From Komagataeibacter sucrofermentans DSM 15973 (lineage in GTDB: Bacteria; Pseudomonadota; Alphaproteobacteria; Acetobacterales; Acetobacteraceae), in the NCBI RefSeq assembly GCF_040581405.1, contig NZ_CP137157.1, positions 390,001 to 454,000 of the forward strand: DNA of 64,000 bases, written 5' to 3'. The notes beneath the pieces are model-generated. The model saw nothing but the letters and a program-made list of their open reading frames with translations. It ran no database searches and was not told the origin of the DNA. Numbering within the stretch: the stretch's first letter is position 1; each line of letters opens with the position of its first letter. Below, in pieces: positions 43,793-52,080 of this stretch. The position numbers and the translations under genes were made by a program.

Positions 43793-44767
43793 ATGAGACC
43801 TTTTGCCCAGCCATCCTTCTGTGCGCCCGCCTCATGGCGCAGCCCTGCCGCAGGGCCGGTGCCGGTGTTGTCGTGCCCCCGGCGCGCGGGTTTCATGGCC
43901 TTTGGCCTCGTGCTGGCCGCGGGCCTTGCGTGCGGGCGCGCCCGGGCCGATGAAACCGGCCCCGTGAAAGACGTGCAGCCGCCCATCGCCACGCCTGCAT
44001 CCGCCCCGTCCGTGCCCGCAGCGCCAGAGAGCTGGGATTTCAGCCACTGCACCGCCACCCTTGCCGATGACCCCGATGGCGTCCGTGATTATGCCGAGGA
44101 CTGGCGCAGCCATGGCGGCGGGCTTGAGGCCGAGCAGTGCGCGGCCCTGGCCGAGATGGAACTTGGCGATGTCGCCACCGCCGCCACTACCCTCGACCGC
44201 CTGGCGCATGTGCCAGACTGGCCCGCAGGCCCGCCCGAGGGCAGGCGGGGCAACAGGCATGCCGTTGTGGAAACACCCGCTTCCCGCCTGCGCCGTGCCA
44301 GCGTGGCGGAGGCGGCGGCCCGCGCCTGGCAGGCCGATGACAGCCCGAAGCAGGCCTTTGACAGCGCCACCTATGGCCTGACGCTGGCCCCGGATGATCC
44401 GGCGCTGAAGCTGGTCTATGCGCGGGTGGCGGTGGAGCTTGGCCAGCCCCAGCGCGCCATCGACATGCTCACGCCGCTGCCATCCGCCCCCGCCGCGCGT
44501 GATGAGGCGCTGGTGGCGCGGGCGGGCGCGTGGCGCCAGCTCGGGCGCATCGATCAGGGCATGGCCGATATCAACGCCGCCCTGCATGACATGCCCCATA
44601 ATGGCGCGGCCCTGCTTGAGCGTGGCATCCTGTACCAGCGTCAGGGGCAGATGGAACAGGCCCGCGCCGACTGGCTCGACGTGGTGAAGCAGGCCCCGGA
44701 TTCGGATGAGGCCGATCTCGCGCGTCAGGATCTCGCCCTGCTGGAAACCGACCCCGAGGCACCCTGA
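43793..44767 (+). CDS. Exported TPR-repeat protein
   Basis: A 324-residue (with this start) protein with a signal core A-F-G-L-V-L-A-A-G-L-A and cleavage likely after A-R-A. The mature part has at least three tetratricopeptide-like repeats, for example A-L-V-A-R-A-G-A-W-R-Q-L-G-R-I-D-Q-G and L-E-R-G-I-L-Y-Q-R-Q-G-Q-M-E-Q-A. It is probably a periplasmic scaffold. The start is unsure: ATG 43718, 43793 and 43895 are all in frame. The GT9 gene follows after 3 bases, so it may assist in surface polysaccharide assembly. Confidence 0.75.
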   Translation: MRPFAQPSFCAPASWRSPAAGPVPVLSCPRRAGFMAFGLVLAAGLACGRARADETGPVKDVQPPIATPASAPSVPAAPESWDFSHCTATLADDPDGVRDYAEDWRSHGGGLEAEQCAALAEMELGDVATAATTLDRLAHVPDWPAGPPEGRRGNRHAVVETPASRLRRASVAEAAARAWQADDSPKQAFDSATYGLTLAPDDPALKLVYARVAVELGQPQRAIDMLTPLPSAPAARDEALVARAGAWRQLGRIDQGMADINAALHDMPHNGAALLERGILYQRQGQMEQARADWLDVVKQAPDSDEADLARQDLALLETDPEAP

Positions 44768-44770
44768 CCC

Positions 44771-45673
44771 ATGGCCCGCATTCTTGTCATCCGCCTGGGC
44801 GCGCTGGGCGATTTCGTGCAGTCATTCGCGCCGTTTGCCGCCATCCGCGCCCATCATCCCCATGATGAGGTGGACCTGATGACCCAGCCTGCCCTTGCCG
44901 AACTCGGGCGGGCCTGCCCGTGGTTTGACCATGTGCGGCTCGACCGCAGGCCCCCGTGGCGCGACATTGCGGGCATCATGGCGCTGCGGCGCGTGCTGCG
45001 TGGTTATGACTTCATTTACGACCTGCAGACCTCGGGGCGCAGCACGCGCTATTTTCATCTTTCGGGGCACAGGGCGTGGTCGGGAATCGGCCGGGGCGCG
45101 CAGGCGGAGCATGACAACCCCCAGCGGCGCTTCATGCACACCCGGGCCCGCCAGCGCGACCAGCTCAGGCGGGCGGGACTCGAGCACCTGCCCGCGCCCG
45201 ACCTGTCATGGCTGGCCCGGGGCGGCCCCGTGCTGCCTGCGCCCTACGCTGTGCTCGTGCCCGGTGCCGCCGCCCACCGCCCGGCCAAGCGCTGGCCGGT
45301 GGAACGCTACGCAGCCCTTGCCACGCGCCTGCACACGCAGGGCCTGCTGCCGGTTGTGGTGGGGGGGAAAGGCGAGGCCGGGCTGGCCCGCATCATCCGC
45401 CAGGCCTGCCCCGAGGCGCTGGACCTGACCGGCCGGACCACGCTGCCCGAACTCGGCGGCGTGCTGGCGCGCGCGGCGTGGGCCGTGGGCAATGATACCG
45501 GGCCCATGCACATGGCAGCCGCCCTCGGGGTCGCGTGCACCGTGCTGTTTTCCGCTGACAGCAACCCTGCCCTGACCGCCCCGGTAGGGGTGCGGGCAGG
45601 GCAGGTACAGGTGATTTATGTACATGATCTGGCCACCGTGCGCGTTGACAGGGTTGCGGCAACGCGCGCCTGA
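44771..45673 (+). CDS. Glycosyltransferase family 9 (heptosyltransferase-like)
   Basis: A 300-residue enzyme. The N-terminus I-L-V-I-R-L-G-A-L-G-D-F-V-Q-S, the middle L-V-P-G-A-A-A-H-R-P-A-K-R-W-P and the C-terminal G-N-D-T-G-P-M-H-M-A-A-A-L-G are the ADP-heptose transferase signature. It should add heptose or a related sugar to the LPS inner core at the cytoplasmic face. It starts 3 bases after the TPR gene and is followed by thrS after 41 bases. Confidence 0.92.
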   Translation: MARILVIRLGALGDFVQSFAPFAAIRAHHPHDEVDLMTQPALAELGRACPWFDHVRLDRRPPWRDIAGIMALRRVLRGYDFIYDLQTSGRSTRYFHLSGHRAWSGIGRGAQAEHDNPQRRFMHTRARQRDQLRRAGLEHLPAPDLSWLARGGPVLPAPYAVLVPGAAAHRPAKRWPVERYAALATRLHTQGLLPVVVGGKGEAGLARIIRQACPEALDLTGRTTLPELGGVLARAAWAVGNDTGPMHMAAALGVACTVLFSADSNPALTAPVGVRAGQVQVIYVHDLATVRVDRVAATRA

Positions 45674-45714
45674 CGCCATTACAGCGCAGTATATTCTTAC
45701 CGGAGCAATGAACC

Positions 45715-47649
45715 ATGCCTGCCATCACCCTGCCTGACGGATCCGTTCGCCGCTTTGACGGGGCAGTGACGGGCACTACCGTGGCGCAGTCCATCGGCGC
45801 CGGTCTCGCCCGCGCCGCTCTTGCCATGGAAGTGGATGGCAAGCTCATGGATATCGGCCGCGAGATCGACCACGACGCCAGCCTGCGCTTCATCACGCGC
45901 AAGGACCCCGAGGCGCTGGAAATGATCCGCCACGACGCCGCCCACGTGCTGGCCGAGGCCGTGCAGTCGCTCTTTCCCGGCACACAGGTCACGATTGGCC
46001 CGTCGATCGAGAATGGCTTCTATTACGATTTCTACCGTAACGAGCCGTTCAGCCCGGAGGATTTCGCCGCCATCGAAAAGCGCATGGGCGAGATCGTGGC
46101 CGCCAACGAACCCTTCGTGCGCGAGGCGTGGCCGCGGGACAAGGCCATCGAATTCTTCGAGAACAAGGGCGAGCGCTTCAAGGCCGAACTGATCCGCGAC
46201 CTGCCGGCGGATGAGGAAATCTCGATCTACCGCCAGGGCGAATGGCTGGACCTATGCCGTGGCCCGCACCTGCGCGGCACGGCTGATGTGGGCCATGCCT
46301 TCAAGCTGATGAAGGTGGCGGGCGCCTACTGGCGCGGCGACCACCGCAACCCCATGCTCACGCGCATCTACGGCACGGTCTGGCGCGACCGCAAGGAGCT
46401 TGAGGCCCACCTGCACCAGCTTGAGGAAGCCGAGCGTCGCGACCACCGCCGCATTGGCCGCGAGATGGACCTGTTTCACATTCAGGAAGAAGCCGTGGGC
46501 CAGATCTTCTGGCACCCCAAGGGCTGGCGGCTGTACACCGTGCTGCAGGACTACATGCGCCGCGCCCAGGATGGCAACGGCTACCAGGAAGTCCGCACCC
46601 CCCAGCTCGTTGACCGCGCCCTGTGGGAGGCCTCGGGCCACTGGGACAAATACCGCGAGCACATGTTCATCGCCACCGTGGAGGACGAGGACAAGACCTT
46701 GGCGCTCAAGCCGATGAACTGCCCGTGCCATGTGCAGATCTTCCGCCACGGGCTGCGCTCATATCGCGAACTGCCGCTGCGCATGGCGGAATTCGGCGCG
46801 TGCCACCGCTACGAGCCCTCGGGCGCGCTGCACGGCATCATGCGCGTGCGCGGCTTTACGCAGGATGATGCGCATATCTTCTGCACCGAGGACCAGATTG
46901 CCGATGAAACCGCGCGTTTCGTCCGCATGCTGGCCGATGTGTATCAGGATCTCGGCTTCGAGCACTTCCGCGTAAAGTTTGCGGATCGCCCCGAACAGCG
47001 CGCGGGCGATGATGCGACATGGGACCGGGCGGAAAACGCGCTGAAAGTGGCCTGCGACATGGCGGGCGTGACCTACGAGCACAATCCGGGCGAGGGCGCG
47101 TTCTATGGCCCCAAGCTGGAATTCGTGCTGCGTGACGCCATTGGCCGTGACTGGCAGTGCGGCACGCTGCAGGTCGATTACGTGCTGCCCGAGCGGCTTG
47201 ATGCCTCCTATGTGGGCGAGGACAGCGCGCGCCATCGCCCCGTCATGCTGCACCGGGCCATTCTCGGCTCGTTCGAGCGATTCCTTGGCATCCTGATCGA
47301 GCAGCATGCCGGGCGCTTCCCGCTGTGGCTCGCACCCACCCAGGTGGTCGTGGCCTCGATCGTGACCGATGCGGCCGATTATGCCCAGCATGTGACCGAC
47401 AGCCTGCGGGCGGCCGGGCTGGTGGTGGAAGCAGACCTGCGCAACGAGAAGATCAACGCCAAGATTCGCGAGCACAGCCTAGCCCGCGTGCCGGTCATTC
47501 TGGTGGTGGGCCGCAAGGAAGCGGAGGAAAACACCGTGGCCATGCGCCGCCTGGGCGGCAAGACGCAGGAAGTGCTGCCGCTTGAAGAAGCGGTCTCTGC
47601 CCTTGCATATGAGGCCCTGCCACCCGATATCCGTCGCAAGCGCGGCTGA
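45715..47649 (+). CDS. thrS: Threonine--tRNA ligase
   Basis: A 644-residue class II synthetase. TGS domain 1-60, then an editing domain with [10 protein letters not shown] and L-C-R-G-P-H-L, the catalytic core with zinc Cys in [10 protein letters not shown], motif 2 in [22 protein letters not shown], and motif 3 with [11 protein letters not shown]. The C-terminal anticodon-binding domain follows. Full length. GGAG precedes the ATG. infC comes next after 211 bases, a common thrS-infC order. Confidence 0.97.
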   Translation: MPAITLPDGSVRRFDGAVTGTTVAQSIGAGLARAALAMEVDGKLMDIGREIDHDASLRFITRKDPEALEMIRHDAAHVLAEAVQSLFPGTQVTIGPSIENGFYYDFYRNEPFSPEDFAAIEKRMGEIVAANEPFVREAWPRDKAIEFFENKGERFKAELIRDLPADEEISIYRQGEWLDLCRGPHLRGTADVGHAFKLMKVAGAYWRGDHRNPMLTRIYGTVWRDRKELEAHLHQLEEAERRDHRRIGREMDLFHIQEEAVGQIFWHPKGWRLYTVLQDYMRRAQDGNGYQEVRTPQLVDRALWEASGHWDKYREHMFIATVEDEDKTLALKPMNCPCHVQIFRHGLRSYRELPLRMAEFGACHRYEPSGALHGIMRVRGFTQDDAHIFCTEDQIADETARFVRMLADVYQDLGFEHFRVKFADRPEQRAGDDATWDRAENALKVACDMAGVTYEHNPGEGAFYGPKLEFVLRDAIGRDWQCGTLQVDYVLPERLDASYVGEDSARHRPVMLHRAILGSFERFLGILIEQHAGRFPLWLAPTQVVVASIVTDAADYAQHVTDSLRAAGLVVEADLRNEKINAKIREHSLARVPVILVVGRKEAEENTVAMRRLGGKTQEVLPLEEAVSALAYEALPPDIRRKRG

Positions 47650-47790
47650 TTAGCCCTGTCCCGTGCCGGAACTGCATGGCTGTTTTCGCAGGTGCGGGGC
47701 AAGACAGTACTTGATCTGGGGCGCGTCTTTGCGTCACATATCTTTCCATAATGTAAGGTCATTCCTTGCCCGCGTGTTTTTTCGTGGCTT

Positions 47791-47809
47791 TGCCCACGGC
47801 GCGTGGGCA
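47791..47809 (+). ncRNA. Hairpin in the infC leader
   Basis: TGCCCACG (47791-47798), loop GCG, CGTGGGCA (47802-47809), a perfect eight-base stem 50 bases upstream of the infC start. The thrS-infC gap may carry a leader RNA that regulates infC; only the hairpin itself is seen. Confidence 0.4.
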
Positions 47810-47860
47810 GCGGGAATGGCCTTGCCTGCCGTTTGAATGCAACAGTTACAGGAGCTGACC

Positions 47861-48397
47861 ATAGCCAGACCCCCGATGCCCACTCCGCCAAATCGAGAGG
47901 GCCCCCGCGTCAATGAAGAGATCCGCGTGCCGCAGGTGCGTCTGATCGATGAAGAGGGCGAGATGCTCGGCATCATGTCCACGCGTGATGCGCTGGCACG
48001 CGCTTATGCCGCTGGTCTTGACCTGCTTGAAATCAGCCCGAACGCCGAGCCGCCGGTGGCCAAGGTGCTCGATTACGGCAAGTTCAAATACGAGCAGCAG
48101 AAGAAGCGCAACGAAGCGCGCAAGAAGCAGAAAGTCATTGAAATCAAGGAAGTCAAGGTTCGCCCGAACATTGATGAAAATGACTATCAGGTGAAAATGC
48201 GCGCGATGAAGACCTTCATCGGCGAGGGTGACAAGGTGAAGGTGACCCTTCGCTTCCGTGGCCGCGAAATGGCGCATCAGGATCTGGGTGTGAAGGTTCT
48301 CGAACGTATCCGCGCCGAGATGGATGAACTGGCCAAGGTTGAGCATATGCCCAAGCTTGAAAACCGCCAGATGATCATGGTGCTGGCACCGCGTTGA
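47861..48397 (+). CDS. infC: Translation initiation factor IF-3, probably from an ATA start codon
   Basis: A 178-residue factor that proofreads the initiator tRNA and keeps the 30S subunit free. N-domain: [27 protein letters not shown]. Linker: K-Y-E-Q-Q-K-K. C-domain: [11 protein letters not shown] and [15 protein letters not shown] (47850-47854) lies 6 bases before ATA 47861, which gives the family N-terminus (A-R-P-P-M-P). The in-frame ATG at 47837 has no ribosome site and adds eight odd residues. Rare start codons in infC allow IF-3 to repress its own synthesis. rpmI and rplT do not follow. Confidence 0.95.
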   Translation: MARPPMPTPPNREGPRVNEEIRVPQVRLIDEEGEMLGIMSTRDALARAYAAGLDLLEISPNAEPPVAKVLDYGKFKYEQQKKRNEARKKQKVIEIKEVKVRPNIDENDYQVKMRAMKTFIGEGDKVKVTLRFRGREMAHQDLGVKVLERIRAEMDELAKVEHMPKLENRQMIMVLAPR

Positions 48398-48420
48398 CAC
48401 CCTTGCGGGTGTAGAATGCA

Positions 48421-48454
48421 AAAGCCCGGAGGGATTACCCTCCGGGCTTTTTTT
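48421..48454 (+). terminator. Strong rho-independent terminator of infC
   Basis: AAAGCCCGGAGGG (48421-48433), loop ATTA, CCCTCCGGGCTTT (48438-48450), then a T-run. A 13-base perfect stem. Confidence 0.95.
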
Positions 48455-48460
48455 ATGGCT

Positions 48461-48534
48461 AAAAGCTTTAGAAGAACGCCGCCTTTTTGAAAAAAAAGCG
48501 GCATCCAAAAACTTCTATTTTTATCAATGCTTTA
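48461..48534. repeat. Dispersed intergenic hairpin element, copy B
   Basis: AAAAGCTTTAGAAGAACGCC, then GCCGC (48478-48482) with CTTTTT, a short loop and AAAAAGCGGC (to 48502), then CCAAAAACTTCTATTTTTAT. The left outer arm seems replaced by the infC terminator. It lies between infC and the SIMPL gene, and its right end reaches the SIMPL stop at 48532. Confidence 0.7.
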
Positions 48535-49287
48535 GGGTTTGAGGATCACCGTTGCCCGCGCCGTCGCGGTTACATCCTGCTGCCCGGTGGGGGCTTCGGG
48601 GGCGGCCACGTCGGCGGAGGCCATGCGGGCCATCATCATCATGGGCATGGGGCGGGGGAAGTTCTGCTCCTCAAGGGCGACCGAGCGGATCGAGGCCACC
48701 TTGAGCTTGAGCGTCGCGGCCGCCGCCTGAGCGCGGGCCTGCATGTCTTCCAGCGCCAGGGTTTCGGCCTTGCGGGTCAGTTCCGCGCGCCTGTTGCGCG
48801 AAAGGGACCAGTCCAGCCGGGTCAGCGCCAGGTTTTCAGCCTGTATGCGGCCTACGAGCGGCAGCAGCACCTTGCCGTCGGCTGCCGTCAGGCGCAGGCC
48901 CTGCCGCGCCACCCAGTGCGGCTTGCGGTTCTGGTGCACATCGCCTTCATCATGATGCACGAAATAGGATTCGGCATTGATGACCAGCCCGTCGGTATGG
49001 GCGGTGGCGGCCATGGCCTTGCTGATGAGCGCATTGAGCTGCGCCTGCGCGGCAGCGGCGGTATCGGCCTGCGCCTCGGCCACGAAGGTGGCGGTCAGTT
49101 CATCGGGCGGGGCCTGCACGGTGCCGGTCGCGCTCAGTTCGAGTTCGGTGCCATCGGGGCGTGTGGAGTCGGGGGATTGGGTCTGGGCCATGCCTGTTGC
49201 CGGATGCAGCCCTGCTACGGCCAGCAGGCCGCACAGCGCCACCCTCTGGCTGGTGCGGGCGGGAAACAAAAAATGAAGTCGGGTCAT
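48532..49287 (-). CDS. Exported SIMPL-domain (DUF541) protein
   Basis: A 251-residue periplasmic protein with a signal peptide (hydrophobic V-A-L-C-G-L-L-A-V-A-G-L, then G-M-A-Q). The SIMPL fold begins L-E-L-S-A-T-G-T-V-Q-A-P-P-D-E-L and has the internal helix-strand repeats typical of DUF541. A methionine-rich patch (M-P-M-M-M-M-A-R-M) lies near the C-terminus. SIMPL proteins are linked to envelope and oxidative stress. The ATG overlaps the stop of the upstream unknown gene by 4 bases; it ends the minus-strand stress cluster. Confidence 0.85.
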   Translation of the reverse strand: MTRLHFLFPARTSQRVALCGLLAVAGLHPATGMAQTQSPDSTRPDGTELELSATGTVQAPPDELTATFVAEAQADTAAAAQAQLNALISKAMAATAHTDGLVINAESYFVHHDEGDVHQNRKPHWVARQGLRLTAADGKVLLPLVGRIQAENLALTRLDWSLSRNRRAELTRKAETLALEDMQARAQAAAATLKLKVASIRSVALEEQNFPRPMPMMMMARMASADVAAPEAPTGQQDVTATARATVILKP

Positions 49288-49616
49288 GAATGCGTGGTCT
49301 CCTTGAGTTCGACCAACGCGCGACGCAGCCGAACGATGCCTGAGCGGACACGCCCCTCGCGGCACATGTCCGCACCCTGCATGCGCAGGCTGTCCACATC
49401 CTGCGGCAGGGCGGGGCCGTAGGCGTCGATGATGTTGAGCAGCCGGTTGCAGTAGGCCTTGGTGTCACTGGTAATGATGACCGGCTTGTCGCCTCCGCCA
49501 TCACGCGTGGCCATGATCTGGGGCGTGCCCTCCGGCGCTATCGGCGCGGGTGCTGCGCCGCACAGGCAGAAACTCATCACGACGATGGCGGGCGTCACGG
49601 AGGATTGCATGGTCAT
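49284..49616 (-). CDS. Small exported protein of unknown function
   Basis: A 110-residue product. The N-terminus (V-T-P-A-I-V-V-M-S-F-C-L-C-G-A-A) looks like a signal peptide. The mature part has two Cys (A-Y-C-N-R-L-L and A-D-M-C-R-E-G) that could pair in the periplasm, and a helical R-L-R-R-A-L-V-E-L-K-E. It begins 4 bases after the histidine kinase stop and overlaps the SIMPL gene, so it is almost certainly in one operon with both. I do not recognise the family. Confidence 0.65.
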   Translation of the reverse strand: MTMQSSVTPAIVVMSFCLCGAAPAPIAPEGTPQIMATRDGGGDKPVIITSDTKAYCNRLLNIIDAYGPALPQDVDSLRMQGADMCREGRVRSGIVRLRRALVELKETTHS

Positions 49617-49620
49617 GATG

Positions 49621-51207
49621 CTACTCTACGCTACTGTTCGTGTCGTGCTGATGGGGTAAAGGTGACGTTTGAGTCATGCCTGATATGTGCGCCGATGAGG
49701 ACATCTCCGCCTCTGCCTCCGCCAGGGCGCTGGCCGCCACGGGCAGCGCGAGCGAAACCGTAAGCCCCGGCGCATGCGATGAGAGATGCATCTGCCCCCC
49801 ATGCAGTTGCACGATGGCCCGCACCATCGACAGGCCCAGCCCCGAGCCGGGGGTATTACGGGCCTTCTCCGCGCGGAAGAAGCGTTCGGTCGCGCGCGCC
49901 ATGTCCGCCTCGCTCATGCCAATGCCCTCGTCACTGACCGAAAGGTCGAGCATGCCCTCGCCCGTGGGGCCGGCAAGGCGCCCCGGCGCGCTCTCGCGCA
50001 GGTGCGCGCGCAGGTAAACCTTACCGCCGGGGGGCGAGAACTTGATGGCGTTATCAAGCATGTTGGCCACCGCCTGCTGCACCAGCGAGCGGTCGCCATA
50101 AAAGAACAGGCGCGCGGGCAGGTCGAGTGCCAGCGCAATGCCACGCTCTTCCGCCACGGCTTCGTACAGGTCGGCCACGTCGCGCAGCACGGGCACGAGG
50201 TCGAAGGTCATGAACGCGGAGCGGCGTGCCCCCGCCTCGATCTGGGCAATGCGCAGCAGGGCCTCGAATACGGCGGTCACGTTATCAAGGTCGCCCACCG
50301 CACGCTCGATCGCGCCGCGCAGCTCATCGGGCGTGCTGGCGTGGAGTGCGGCATCTTCAAGCTGGGTGCGGGCGCGGGCGATGGGGGTGCGCAGGTCATG
50401 GGCAATGGCGTTGGACACCTGCCGCACGCCATCCATCAGGCGCACGATCCGGTCGAGCATTTCATTGATGGCCTCGGCCACCTGATCCATCTCGTCGCCA
50501 TTGCCCACAAGCGGCATGCGGCGGCTCAGATCGCCATGCGCGATGGCGGATGTGGTGCGCGCCACGGTCTTGACCATGCGGCGGAAAATGCGGTGCACCA
50601 GCACCGCCCCGCTGATGGCCAGCAACGTGACCATGACCCACGCCCAAAGCAGCGAATCGGTCAGCAGATGGCGCAGGATGCCGCGCGCGCGCACATCGCG
50701 CCCCACCAGCAGGCGGTAGCCGCTATCAAGCTGGCCTTCCGTATGGGTCTGGGCCGTGCCGGGCAGGTTGTAGGCATGGAGCTGGGCCATGCCGCGCAGC
50801 CCCGCGCGGGTATCGGGCAGGTTGTACCACCGGTCGGTGTGCTCCACCCTGCCGGGCCAGGCGGAGACGTTGCCGGTCAGGTAATTGCCCTGCGGGTCGA
50901 TGACCAGATAGATCGCATCATCATCAAGGTTCTGTTCAAGCCGGTCCTCGATGGTCAGGGCCAGCGTGGGCAGGCCGCCCATCACCCAGCGCTCGGCCAG
51001 GCCGCGGGCATCGGCGTTGATGGCGGTTTCCACCTGGCGTTCAAGGAACCCGATCGTGCCCCACCACATGAACGACATGAACAGGATGGAAGACAGCGCG
51101 AACATCGTGCCATAGGCCAGCGAAAAGCGCAGGCTGGCCGACCGCCATGCCCGCCAGCGCGAGCGGCGCGGCGGCGCGGCGGTGCAGAATACGGGGGGTA
51201 CTGTCAT
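49621..51207 (-). CDS. Two-component sensor histidine kinase
   Basis: A 528-residue inner-membrane kinase. TM1 about 27-50, periplasmic domain about 51-187, TM2 about 188-207, HAMP about 210-265, then the HisKA domain with N-A-I-A-H-D-L-R-T-P (phospho-acceptor His270). The ATPase domain has N-M-L-D-N-A-I-K-F-S, D-E-G-I-G-M and G-S-G-L-G-L-S-M-V. All catalytic boxes are intact. ATG 51207 is used; ATG 51228 is also in frame. Its partner regulator is just upstream, and the HtrA protease before that points to sensing of envelope stress. Confidence 0.92.
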   Translation of the reverse strand: MTVPPVFCTAAPPRRSRWRAWRSASLRFSLAYGTMFALSSILFMSFMWWGTIGFLERQVETAINADARGLAERWVMGGLPTLALTIEDRLEQNLDDDAIYLVIDPQGNYLTGNVSAWPGRVEHTDRWYNLPDTRAGLRGMAQLHAYNLPGTAQTHTEGQLDSGYRLLVGRDVRARGILRHLLTDSLLWAWVMVTLLAISGAVLVHRIFRRMVKTVARTTSAIAHGDLSRRMPLVGNGDEMDQVAEAINEMLDRIVRLMDGVRQVSNAIAHDLRTPIARARTQLEDAALHASTPDELRGAIERAVGDLDNVTAVFEALLRIAQIEAGARRSAFMTFDLVPVLRDVADLYEAVAEERGIALALDLPARLFFYGDRSLVQQAVANMLDNAIKFSPPGGKVYLRAHLRESAPGRLAGPTGEGMLDLSVSDEGIGMSEADMARATERFFRAEKARNTPGSGLGLSMVRAIVQLHGGQMHLSSHAPGLTVSLALPVAASALAEAEAEMSSSAHISGMTQTSPLPHQHDTNSSVE

Positions 51208-51307
51208 GGCTGCCCGCGCCGTGGCCATCCACGCCCGCGCTGCCCGGCATGGGCCGTGCCGTGCCGGTGCAGTCGTGCCGCCGGGGGCTGGCATGTGCCG
51301 TAAGCGA

Positions 51308-51362
51308 CGGCTCCCTGCGCCAGACAGGGCGCGCGCCTGCCCCCGCAGGGCGGAGGGAGCCG
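51308..51362 (-). promoter_or_regulatory. Branched hairpin between regulator and kinase genes
   Basis: Outer stem CGGCTCCCT (51308-51316) with AGGGAGCCG (51354-51362), enclosing smaller GC hairpins (CCTGC/GCAGG around 51337-51350). It begins 4 bases after the regulator stop and fills much of the 159-base gap before the kinase. It may lower kinase expression relative to the regulator. Confidence 0.5.
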
Positions 51363-51366
51363 CCTG

Positions 51367-52047
51367 TTACTCGGCACGCAGCATGTACCCCGCATTGCGG
51401 ATGGTATGGATGAGCGGCGCGCCGAAGGGCTTGTCCACCTTCTGGCGCAGGCGCGAAACATGCACGTCGATCACGTTGGTCTGCGGGTCGAAATGGTAGT
51501 CCCACACGCCCTCGAGCAGCATGGTGCGGGTCACGACCTGGCCTGCGTGGCGGGCAAGATATTCCAAAAGGCGGAATTCACGCGGCTGAAGGTCGATCTT
51601 CTGCCCCGCCCGGCGCACCGTGCGCGAGAGCAGGTCGATCTCGAGATCGGCCACTTCCAGCTTGGTCTGGGGCGCGCTTTCGGTGCGGCCCCGGCGGCCC
51701 AGCGCCTCGACGCGGGCCAGCAGTTCGCTGAAGGCGAACGGCTTGGTCACGTAGTCATCGCCGCCCGCCTTGAGGCCCTGCACGCGGTCATCCACATCCG
51801 CCAGCGCCGAGAGCAGCAGCACGGGGGTGGTGTTGTTCTGTGCGCGGATGGTCTCGAGCAGGCGCACGCCATCAATGCCGCCGGGCAGCATGCGATCGAG
51901 TATGATCAGGTCGAACTTTTCGCTCACGGCCATGAACAGGCCGTCCTTGCCGTTATCGGTCATCTCGACCAGGTGGCCTGCTTCCTTCAGGCCCTTGGCC
52001 ACGAAAGAGCGGACGGTGGGGTCATCTTCAACAACAAGAATATGCAA
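51367..52047 (-). CDS. OmpR/PhoB-family response regulator
   Basis: A 226-residue regulator. The receiver has the acidic pair E-D-D (7-9), phospho-acceptor Asp51 in L-I-I-L-D-R-M-L-P and Lys102 in Y-V-T-K-P-F. The DNA-binding winged helix (about 130-225) ends with N-V-I-D-V-H-V-S-R-L-R-Q-K-V and I-R-N-A-G-Y-M-L. It pairs with the downstream kinase and lies 33 bases after the HtrA-type protease gene, which is a likely target. Confidence 0.95.
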   Translation of the reverse strand: MHILVVEDDPTVRSFVAKGLKEAGHLVEMTDNGKDGLFMAVSEKFDLIILDRMLPGGIDGVRLLETIRAQNNTTPVLLLSALADVDDRVQGLKAGGDDYVTKPFAFSELLARVEALGRRGRTESAPQTKLEVADLEIDLLSRTVRRAGQKIDLQPREFRLLEYLARHAGQVVTRTMLLEGVWDYHFDPQTNVIDVHVSRLRQKVDKPFGAPLIHTIRNAGYMLRAE

Positions 52048-52080
52048 AACGGCCTCGTGTCGGTTGGGGCGGGGTCTTGG

